In this document: piece by piece, positions 47,502 through 54,707 of the stretch | Position numbering within the stretch: position 1 is the first letter of the stretch | Layout of the letters: the number at the start of each line of letters is the position of its first letter | Source: JABSQH01 sp965230015 | GTDB taxonomy: Bacteria > Actinomycetota > Acidimicrobiia > Acidimicrobiales > Ilumatobacteraceae | DNA length: 64,000 bases | Reading direction: 5' to 3' | NCBI GenBank assembly: GCA_965230015.1 | Contig: CBDDKF010000027.1 | Location: 1 to 64,000 of the forward strand | Position numbers and translations under genes: made by a program | The notes under the pieces: model-generated | Told to the model about the DNA's origin: nothing | What the model saw: only the letters and a program-made list of their open reading frames with translations | Database searches by the model: none

Positions 47502-48083
47502 TCAGGACTGTGCGGTCGATGTCGACAGCAGCGACGCGACGATGTCGTCCTTGCCGGTCGTGTACGCCGCTCCGTCAGCGGGATACCGCGCGGCGAGGCC
47601 CACCTTCGTCGCCTCGTAACGCATCCGCGCATGTGCATTGCGACGGAGCAGGTCGCGCAGCTGCAGATAGTTGCGCCATTGCCGGCCACCGTGGTCGACC
47701 ACGTGGATGTAGGCGACGCGATACACAGGGATCTCCCCCAGGACGAGCACCACACCACCCGACTCGCCAGCATCGCCGCGGTCGATCCAGCCAATGTCGG
47801 TGAGCTGTTGTCGGATCAGGGCGGGTGCATCCGGACCGCGGACGCCGACGGCGAGATCGACGATTGGTTTGGCGAGCAATCCGTCGACCGAGGAGGAACC
47901 GATGTGTTCGACTGCAGCGGCGGTCGACCCAAGTTGCTCGGCGACGTGGTGGCGCAGCGCATTGCCCGCTGCCACCTGCGTCGTGGTCATCCGCTCCAGC
48001 CGGACCTCGTCGTAGCGCAGGCCGAACCCGACCGAGGCCAACGCAGCCATGCGTTCTGACCCGCGACTGTCGGTTGGATCCAT
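47502..48083 (-). CDS. GrpB/UPF0157 family protein (nucleotidyltransferase fold)
   Basis: A 193-residue protein of the GrpB family. VEHIGSSSVDGLLAKPIVDLAV is the family signature and resembles the nucleotidyltransferase active-site GS with Asp residues. YRVAYIHVVDHGGRQWRNYLQLRDLLR is another conserved block. The ATG at 48083 is chosen because the upstream extension is not conserved-looking. No substrate is known for most members. Confidence 0.85.
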   Translation of the reverse strand: MDPTDSRGSERMAALASVGFGLRYDEVRLERMTTTQVAAGNALRHHVAEQLGSTAAAVEHIGSSSVDGLLAKPIVDLAVGVRGPDAPALIRQQLTDIGWIDRGDAGESGGVVLVLGEIPVYRVAYIHVVDHGGRQWRNYLQLRDLLRRNAHARMRYEATKVGLAARYPADGAAYTTGKDDIVASLLSTSTAQS

Positions 48084-48197
48084 CGTCACAGCCTTCCAGA
48101 GCGGTCGTGGTGGTGCGACGCCGGAACCCGATGGCCGCACGCGTAAGGGGCGTCCGGTTGGTTCGTCAGGACGGGCGACCAACAAGGAGCGTCCCCA

Positions 48198-49238
48198 ATG
48201 CCTGTTAGCCGAGTCATCCCCACGATCGCCCTCGCCGCAAGCGCAGTAGCGCTTGCGGCCGGGTGCGCCGACACTGCATCGTCTCGATCGGCGACCGACA
48301 CAGTGGCGGCTGCGGTCACTGCAGCACCGACTGCGCCGACCACTGCAGCACCGCCGACCGCACCATCACCGAGCGAAACGGTCACGGTGGCCCCCTCGAT
48401 CGATTCGTCGACCACGGCACCGTCAGCACCCTCGACGACCGGACCCGAGACGTCCACGACGACACCGGTCTCGACGACGACACCACCGCCTCCGCCGGTG
48501 TCGGTGGTTGCGGTCACCGCCGATGGTGACGCCGTGCACGTCGACGGAGGTGCGGTGTCGCTCATGGTCGACGCCGACCCGCAGAATGCACCACTGCCGG
48601 CCGAAGGGCCCGGCGCCCTCTACATCAGCGGTATCTCCCGTTCCGCCGATGGCAGTCGCGCCTGGGTTGGGCTGTGCTGTGAGCCCTACGCCGGCTCGGT
48701 GATCGAGCCCTCGGCACCCGGCCAACAGTCACTGTTCGGGCGCGCCCCCGCCGTCGACCCGTCGGGTCGCTACCTGGCCACCGGCCAGATCGGCGGAATC
48801 GCGGTCGGGATCAACGACCTCACGACCGGCGAAGTACTGGCGGCGCCGGCCGTCGCTGATGCATCGTTCGTTCCTCACGACGTGATGTGGGTCGACGGCT
48901 CGACCGTCGCCACGCTCGGGACGACCGACTCCGCCACGTTGGTCCACCTCAGCTCGGTGGACTCCGACGGTGTCGCTCTGATCGCCTCGGCCGAGGTGCC
49001 CATCGCCACCGAGGCCCGGTTCGCCGGCGTGGACGCGGGCAACGTGATGGTTCACCAGGTCGGCACCGACCGCATCGTGGCGCTCACGCCCGATGGTGCG
49101 ACCACATCCGACTACACGCTCGGCAGCCCCGCTAGTAGCTATTGGTTCGCCGATGGCGACGACGTGATCGTCGATCCCAACGGGACGCTGACCGTGGGTG
49201 CGGTGACCGTGCCGGGCGAGTACCTCTGGGCGCGGTGA
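48198..49238 (+). CDS. secreted lipoprotein of unknown function
   Basis: A 346-residue lipoprotein: signal peptide with Ala-Ala-Gly-Cys23 lipobox, then a long Thr/Ser/Pro linker (about 24-100), then a beta-rich domain with recurring VDxSGRY, IGGIAVGIND and VMWVDGSTVATLG strands that suggest a beta-propeller-like fold. CCEPYAG holds an adjacent cysteine pair. I recognise no enzyme motif. Confidence 0.75.
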   Translation: MPVSRVIPTIALAASAVALAAGCADTASSRSATDTVAAAVTAAPTAPTTAAPPTAPSPSETVTVAPSIDSSTTAPSAPSTTGPETSTTTPVSTTTPPPPPVSVVAVTADGDAVHVDGGAVSLMVDADPQNAPLPAEGPGALYISGISRSADGSRAWVGLCCEPYAGSVIEPSAPGQQSLFGRAPAVDPSGRYLATGQIGGIAVGINDLTTGEVLAAPAVADASFVPHDVMWVDGSTVATLGTTDSATLVHLSSVDSDGVALIASAEVPIATEARFAGVDAGNVMVHQVGTDRIVALTPDGATTSDYTLGSPASSYWFADGDDVIVDPNGTLTVGAVTVPGEYLWAR

Positions 49239-49257
49239 TCGACCGCGAGGAGTGCGG

Positions 49258-50283
49258 TCAGCCCAGGCCGGCGTGGCGAAACACGTCGCTCGCGTCGGTC
49301 GCCTGAGTGATCGAGTCGACCGCCAGCACAACCGCCGCGGCGGTGTAGCTCGTTCGTTCGGCAGGTGGGAACACCTCGCCCGCCGGGTACACGATGCCGG
49401 TGAGATACGACCCGTCTGCGCACCGATGAGTAGTAGTCCACTCGAGCAACTTCGTGGCGGTGGCCTTGTCGCCGATGGCGGCATACGCCAACGCACACTC
49501 GGCCGTTTCCGATGCCGTCACCCACGGCTCGTCGCTCACGCAGCGAATACCGAGGCCGTCCATGGCGAAGGTGTCCCATCCGTCGGCAAGGCGGTTGGCG
49601 GCAGCGTCGCCGGTCATCGCTCCCGTGAGCACCGGGTAGTACCAGTCCATCGCCCAGCGCGTCTTGGGCTCGAAGGCGTCGGGGCAGCGATTGATCACGT
49701 CGGCCATGCGGTCAGCGTCGCTGATCCACTGCGGCCGGTGGTGGCCGAGCGCCGCACCGAGCTCGGCGCCGCAGCGCAGTGCGTGCTGGATGCTCGACGT
49801 GCCGGTGAGCAACGCATACGTCCACGGTCGCTCGTCGGTCTCGATCGCCCACAACGGCACGCCGTCGGCGCGGCGCAGCGACAGGACGAAGTCGAGCGCC
49901 CGCTCGACCGTCGGCCACATCTCGGCTGCGAAGGCCGTGTCGCCGGTGATCAGCAGGTGATGGTGCACCCCCGTGGCCACGTAGGCGCACACGTTGGTGT
50001 CGAGCTTGGCGTCTTCGACCGAGCCGTCGTAGTGGTAGTACGCGTGCCACGAGCCGTCTGCTCGTTGTGTGTCGACCAGCCAGCGGTAGGCGTGGCGGGC
50101 CTCGCTGTGGAACCCGGCCACGTCGAGCGCCATGGCAGTCTCGACATGATTCCACGGGTCGCAGTGTCCACCGGGGAACCAGGGGATCATGCCGGTTGGC
50201 AACTGCAGCGACACGAGGTGGTGCGCCGTGCGTTCCAGTTCGACCGGGCTGAGCACGCCTGCCAGCTCGGGCATGGCGCTCAT
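49258..50283 (-). CDS. alpha/alpha-toroid (prenyltransferase-like) protein
   Basis: A 341-residue protein whose repeats (GGHCDPWNHVETAMAL, DTQRADGSWHAYYHYDG, LDTNVCAYVATGVH, ETAECALAYAAIG, HRCADGSYLTG) match alpha/alpha-barrel proteins annotated as prenyltransferases or terpene-cyclase-like. The DXDD-type motif of squalene cyclases is not seen. GTDP-like glucoamylase relatives are also possible. Its ATG overlaps the methyltransferase stop (ATGA), the last gene of a three-gene operon. Confidence 0.75.
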   Translation of the reverse strand: MSAMPELAGVLSPVELERTAHHLVSLQLPTGMIPWFPGGHCDPWNHVETAMALDVAGFHSEARHAYRWLVDTQRADGSWHAYYHYDGSVEDAKLDTNVCAYVATGVHHHLLITGDTAFAAEMWPTVERALDFVLSLRRADGVPLWAIETDERPWTYALLTGTSSIQHALRCGAELGAALGHHRPQWISDADRMADVINRCPDAFEPKTRWAMDWYYPVLTGAMTGDAAANRLADGWDTFAMDGLGIRCVSDEPWVTASETAECALAYAAIGDKATATKLLEWTTTHRCADGSYLTGIVYPAGEVFPPAERTSYTAAAVVLAVDSITQATDASDVFRHAGLG

Positions 50284-51035
50284 CGTGTGGCCTCCAAAGG
50301 GCGCTCGGGGGTCACGCTCACCGGCTTGCTCGCATAGAACACCACGCTCTTGCCCATCACCGGCGACAAGGCCCGATCGGCCACGCGGGTGATCGTCGGC
50401 TGGGCGGCGATGTCCCACTCGAGGAACTCGCGATAGCGGGTGACGAGCGGGTGGTTCTCGTTGGTCGGGCCCACCGCACACTTCAGCCACCAGTACGGCG
50501 AGTGCAGCGCGTGGGCGCGGTGGCGGCCATCGACCTCGAGGCCCGCCGAGCGCAACTTGGCCGCCAGCTCGGTCGCCGCGTAGATGCGGACGTGTCCGCC
50601 CGGGCTCTTCGGCGCGTGGTACTCGTCGGACAGCTTCCAATTGATCGTTTCGGGCAGCCACGACGGAACGGTGGCGGCGAAGGTGCCTCCCGGCTTGAGG
50701 ACGCGCACCATCTCGGCGATCGCGGCGACGTCGTCCTGGATGTGTTCGAGCACCTCCGAGGTGATCACCACATCGAACGATCCGTCGGCAAACGGCAACC
50801 GCGTGGCGTCGCCGCGCAGAATGCCCGCGACCCGATCGAGATCGATCTCGCCGGCGTCGACCATGCCGCCGAGGGTGGCCCGCGTCTCGACCACTTCGTC
50901 GGCTGCATAGTCGAGCGCAACCACGTCGGCGCCACGGCGAGCACACTCGAACACGTGGCGACCGAAGCCGGCGCCAACGTCGAGGACTTGGTCGCCGGGC
51001 TGGAGGCCGAGCTGATCGAAACGGATCGTCAACAC
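50280..51035 (-). CDS. class I SAM-dependent methyltransferase
   Basis: A 251-residue methyltransferase. VLDVGAGFGRHVFECARRGA is the SAM-binding loop, VVALDYAADEV the acidic motif, and GSFDVVITSEVLEHIQDD the motif II region, as in UbiE/type-11 enzymes. The GTG start lies 2 nt after the glycosyltransferase stop. The downstream toroid gene overlaps by 4 bp. It probably methylates a glycolipid or polyprenyl intermediate made by its operon partners (inference). Confidence 0.85.
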   Translation of the reverse strand: MLTIRFDQLGLQPGDQVLDVGAGFGRHVFECARRGADVVALDYAADEVVETRATLGGMVDAGEIDLDRVAGILRGDATRLPFADGSFDVVITSEVLEHIQDDVAAIAEMVRVLKPGGTFAATVPSWLPETINWKLSDEYHAPKSPGGHVRIYAATELAAKLRSAGLEVDGRHRAHALHSPYWWLKCAVGPTNENHPLVTRYREFLEWDIAAQPTITRVADRALSPVMGKSVVFYASKPVSVTPERPLEATR

Positions 51036-51037
51036 GG

Positions 51038-52345
51038 TCAGCTGCGCCCTGTCAGTCGCCCGTTGCGTTCGAGCTTGGCGACGTTGTCGGGCATTGCCAG
51101 CACCTCGCGGTACTGCTCGACGGTGAGCTCGGCACACCGCCGCCACGTCCAGCGGTCGATCACTCGCGCCCGCCCGGCAGCACCGATGCGCGCCCGTAGC
51201 TCGGCGTCGTCGAGACCTCGGCGGATCGCCGCAGCCAGTGCGTCGGCATCGCCGGCCACACACTGCAGCACCGTGTCGCCGTCGGCTCCGGTGACTTCGG
51301 GGAGTGCGCCTCCATCCGTGGCCACCAGTGGCGTACCGCTGCACATCGCCTCGATCGCTGGGAGACTGAACCCTTCGTACAGGCTTGGCACCACGGCGAG
51401 TTCCGACTCGGCGTAGAGCTCGACGATCCGCTCGTCGCTCACTCCGGACACGAAGTTGATGTGGGGCGCCAGGCCCAACGACTCGATGAGGTCCATCGAG
51501 TTGCCCGGCCGTGGCTTACCGATGATCGTCAGGCTGATGTCGCGCTCGGTGCGCAACTTGGCCATCGCTTCGAGCAGGAACGGCAGGCCCTTGATTGCGA
51601 CGTCGGCAGATGCGGTGGTGATCAGCCGGCCCGGTGTGCGAGCGACGTCGGGCAATGGGCGGAACAGTTCGGGGTCGACGCCGACCGGCACCAGGCGCAT
51701 CCGGTCGTAGGCCACGCCCATGTCGTTGTGGATGTCGTCGATCGAGTTCTGCGACACCACCACGATGCGCGGCATCGACGACGCCACCCGGCCCTGCATC
51801 TTGACGAACGAGTACCAGCGGCCGACCGAGAACCGCTTGAGCCGGGTCTTCGCCTGGTTGATCTCGAGTTCGCGGTCGCGGGTGATCGGGTGATGCAGCG
51901 TGACGATGGTGGGGATGTTCTCGTTGATCTTGCGGATCCCGTAGCCCAGGCACTGGTTGTCGTGCACCAGGTCGAACTGGCGGGCCCGTGGCACGAGATT
52001 GCGTGCGGCGCGGGCGCTGAAAGCCAGCGGCTCCGGAAACGTCCCGGTGAGGAACTGGCCGAACTCGAGCATGTCTTCGCGCGTCTTCAGCTCCCAGAAT
52101 CCGGGCAGTCGTCCGGGGAAGTACTCGTTGAACGTGTCGAGGCTGGGCAATTCGGTCATCTCGACGCGCTCGTCGAGCACCGGGTACGGCTGTCCGCCGA
52201 GCACCTCCACGGTGTGGCCGAGGTCGCAGAGCGCCTTGGTGAGGTGGCGCGTGTACACACCCTGGCCACCCACGTGCGGCTTGCCGCGGTAGGTGAGATA
52301 GGCGAGCGTCAGCGGCGCGTCGGGGGGCAGTCCGGCCGAGGACAT
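51038..52345 (-). CDS. glycosyltransferase family 4 protein
   Basis: A 435-residue GT-B enzyme. The N-terminal domain has the acceptor loop YLTYRGKPHVGGQGVYTRHLTKAL. The C-terminal donor domain has GRLITTASADVAIKGLPFLLEAM and the GT4 E-x7-E motif in VVPSLYEGFSLPAIEAMCSGTPLVAT. The donor sugar and acceptor are unknown. The ATG at 52345 is the conserved-length start. It heads the GT4-methyltransferase-toroid operon. A short gap separates it from the epimerase-like gene upstream. Confidence 0.92.
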   Translation of the reverse strand: MSSAGLPPDAPLTLAYLTYRGKPHVGGQGVYTRHLTKALCDLGHTVEVLGGQPYPVLDERVEMTELPSLDTFNEYFPGRLPGFWELKTREDMLEFGQFLTGTFPEPLAFSARAARNLVPRARQFDLVHDNQCLGYGIRKINENIPTIVTLHHPITRDRELEINQAKTRLKRFSVGRWYSFVKMQGRVASSMPRIVVVSQNSIDDIHNDMGVAYDRMRLVPVGVDPELFRPLPDVARTPGRLITTASADVAIKGLPFLLEAMAKLRTERDISLTIIGKPRPGNSMDLIESLGLAPHINFVSGVSDERIVELYAESELAVVPSLYEGFSLPAIEAMCSGTPLVATDGGALPEVTGADGDTVLQCVAGDADALAAAIRRGLDDAELRARIGAAGRARVIDRWTWRRCAELTVEQYREVLAMPDNVAKLERNGRLTGRS

Positions 52346-52419
52346 TCGGGGCAGGCTATCGGGGCCCGTCCGCGCCGAGCTCAGCGGACGGAATCGGCCC
52401 GATCGGCGGCGACGCGCCG

Positions 52420-53280
52420 TCAGTCCCAGCCGATGCGCATGGAGCGGCGCAGCGGGCGGTCGGCGGTGATCAACCGCGGACGGATCGTGACCGCGTCGGG
52501 CGGCCCCGACTGCGGCTCCACGCAGGTCGCCGCCTCGGGCTTGTCGAACACGATCCAATGGTCGCAGTCGCTGGAGATGGCCACCCGGGTTGCGATCTCA
52601 CGGTCGTAGTGCAACGTGATCGGCTCGACGCACACGAAACAGTCGTCCCACGGGCCCGCCGACGGCTCGACCAGCTCGCCGATGAACATGTCGGTGTCGT
52701 CCTTGGCGTACATCGCTACCGGAGCGAAGTCGAGGCGCGTCGGCTTGACGAACCACGGATGCCAGCCGACCTCGGCCGGCATCGCCCTCGCGCCGTTCGT
52801 GTCGTCGGCCGGGCCATCGAACGTCACGCTGAGCTCGCAGTGCACGGCGTTGGCGGTGAGCGTCACCCGGTGGGTGGCGATGCCGGGGAACGGCCAGCCG
52901 AGTCGGGTGTCGATCGGACACGATGCGGTGACCGTGGTGGTCGACGCATCGAGCACGGTCCACGGCCGGGCGTACACCGTGCCGTGAATGGCGTGGTGCT
53001 GCTCGAGGCCGTCGGCCGGATGATCGACGTGATTCGTCTCGAGCGTGTGCTCCACGCCGTACAACGTGAACCGACCATTGCGGATGCGGTTCGTCCATGG
53101 CGCCTGGGGGAACGCGCCCCAGTGACTCGGCTTGCTGCGCGACACCTGGTCGTCGATCAGCAGTCGATGGCCGCCAACGGTGATCTGCGCCAGTCGTCCC
53201 CCGTGCTCGATGTCGACGTCGACCGTCACCGGGTAGGCCCCGTCGTCGCGGGTCAACGTGACCACCGTCGATTCGCTCAT
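52420..53280 (-). CDS. aldose 1-epimerase family protein
   Basis: A 286-residue beta-sandwich of the galactose mutarotase fold. GGRLAQITVGGHRLLI, GAFPQAPWTNRIRNGRF, HHAIHGTVYARPWTV and PAEVGWHPWFV contain the expected active-site histidines and a Glu near CVEP. The family interconverts alpha and beta anomers of sugars or sugar phosphates. The ATG at 53280 is preferred; one at 53346 would add 22 unlike residues and reach into the padR promoter. Confidence 0.83.
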   Translation of the reverse strand: MSESTVVTLTRDDGAYPVTVDVDIEHGGRLAQITVGGHRLLIDDQVSRSKPSHWGAFPQAPWTNRIRNGRFTLYGVEHTLETNHVDHPADGLEQHHAIHGTVYARPWTVLDASTTTVTASCPIDTRLGWPFPGIATHRVTLTANAVHCELSVTFDGPADDTNGARAMPAEVGWHPWFVKPTRLDFAPVAMYAKDDTDMFIGELVEPSAGPWDDCFVCVEPITLHYDREIATRVAISSDCDHWIVFDKPEAATCVEPQSGPPDAVTIRPRLITADRPLRRSMRIGWD

Positions 53281-53361
53281 CGCCGCAACGTAGCGGAGCC
53301 GGTCGCGCCGCAGTGCGGGCCTCGAGTCGTGCGGGACAGTTGACATGCTTACCGAGTATCT

Positions 53362-53376
53362 ACATACTGAGTATGT
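53362..53376 (+). promoter_or_regulatory. PadR operator-like palindrome touching the padR start codon
   Basis: ACATAC-TGA-GTATGT is a perfect 6-bp inverted repeat with a 3-nt spacer, ending on the base before the PadR ATG. GAGTAT occurs at the inner edge and again 15 bp upstream. The location would block transcription or translation, so autorepression by PadR is likely. There is no Shine-Dalgarno sequence, and the gene may be leaderless. Confidence 0.65.
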
Positions 53377-53958
53377 ATGGCCGTGCGAGAAGGGTTGCTG
53401 GCCCTCCTACAAGAGGGTCCGTGCCACGGATACCAGCTCAAGACCAGCTTCGAAGCTGCCACGGGCGGCGTGTGGCCACTCAACGTCGGCCAGGTGTACA
53501 CCACCCTCGATCGACTCGAACGCGATGGGCTGGTTCTCGCCGAGACCACCGTCGAACCCGCGCCGTCTGCAGCGCAACGGCGGTACGAGATCACCGCCGC
53601 CGGGCGCGAGGCGCTCGGCGCGTGGTGGGAGGCGGTGCCGATCGACGAGCCGCCGCCGCGCGACGAACTGATGCTCAAGGTGTTGATGGCGATCGACCAG
53701 GGGCGCGATCAGGCACTCGATGTGGTCACCCATCACCGCACTGCACTGACGACGCTGCTGCAGCGGCGGCGAAAAGCACGGCGGTCCGCCAACACGGAGG
53801 AGTCGGTCGCCGCCCGCCTCGTGACCGACGCGCTGATCGTCCGGGCCGAGGCTGACCTGCGTTGGCTCGATCTCTGCGAGGCGCGCCTGACCGCGCCCAC
53901 CCCCGCCGCACACGACGAGCACCCCGACCAGGAGTACCCGACCAGGAGCAATGGATGA
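53377..53958 (+). CDS. PadR-family transcriptional regulator
   Basis: A 193-residue regulator. The winged helix is at the N terminus (LLALLQEGPCHGYQLKTSFEAATGG, VGQVYTTLDRLERDGLV, QRRYEITAAGREAL), followed by a helical C-terminal dimerisation domain. PadR proteins often repress exporters next to them. The stop overlaps the ABC ATPase start, so it is cotranscribed with the transporter and probably responds to its toxic substrate. Confidence 0.9.
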   Translation: MAVREGLLALLQEGPCHGYQLKTSFEAATGGVWPLNVGQVYTTLDRLERDGLVLAETTVEPAPSAAQRRYEITAAGREALGAWWEAVPIDEPPPRDELMLKVLMAIDQGRDQALDVVTHHRTALTTLLQRRRKARRSANTEESVAARLVTDALIVRAEADLRWLDLCEARLTAPTPAAHDEHPDQEYPTRSNG

Positions 53959-54707
53959 TGCCGACCGCGCAGCAGGTACACCGCCGTGCCAGCGACACGC
54001 AACCGATCCCGATGTTGGAGTTCATCGAGGTGGTCAAGAGCTTCGGAACGGGCCCGTTGGAGGTGCGCGCCCTCGGCGGCATCTCACTCCGCGTCGACCC
54101 GGGCGAGTTCGTGGCCATCATGGGGCCGTCCGGGTGTGGCAAGTCCACGTTGCTCCACCTGGCCGGTGCGCTCGAAGAGCCGAGCGCCGGTCGGGTGATC
54201 GTCGGTGGTGCCGATCTGGCCACGCTCGATGCACGAGCCCGCAGCGAACTCCGCCGACGCGCTGTGGGTTACGTGTTCCAACGGCTCAACCTGATCCCCG
54301 CGTTGACCGCCGTAGAGAACGTGATGCTGCCGCTCGAGCTCGACGGAATTGCGACCGGCGACGCGCGACGAACTGCGCTCGATGCGCTCCGCAGCGTCGG
54401 CCTCGACCACCACCTCGACCGGTATCCCGACGACTTCTCGGGGGGACAGCAACAGCGCATCGCCATCGCCCGGGCCATCGTCGGCGAACGACGGCTGCTC
54501 CTCGCCGACGAACCGACCGGTGCGCTGGACACGCTCAACAGCGACCACGTCGTCGAACTGCTGCGCACGTTGTGCGACGAGCACGGCACCAGCGTGGTGA
54601 TGGTCACCCACGAACCGCGGTTCGCCTCGTGGGCCGACCGTGTCGTGTTCCTGAGAGACGGGCGCATCGTCGACCAGTCGATGCAGTACGACCCCGAGGA
54701 GCGTTGA
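53955..54707 (+). CDS. ABC transporter ATP-binding protein (LolD/MacB type)
   Basis: A 250-residue ATPase. Walker A is GPSGCGKST, the signature is FSGGQQQRIAIARA, Walker B is LLLADEPTGALDT, and the switch His is in VMVTHEPRFA. It belongs to the subfamily that pairs with FtsX-type permeases. Two adjacent ATGs (53955 and 53958) make the start slightly uncertain. It overlaps both its neighbours by 4 bp. Confidence 0.93.
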   Translation: MMPTAQQVHRRASDTQPIPMLEFIEVVKSFGTGPLEVRALGGISLRVDPGEFVAIMGPSGCGKSTLLHLAGALEEPSAGRVIVGGADLATLDARARSELRRRAVGYVFQRLNLIPALTAVENVMLPLELDGIATGDARRTALDALRSVGLDHHLDRYPDDFSGGQQQRIAIARAIVGERRLLLADEPTGALDTLNSDHVVELLRTLCDEHGTSVVMVTHEPRFASWADRVVFLRDGRIVDQSMQYDPEER

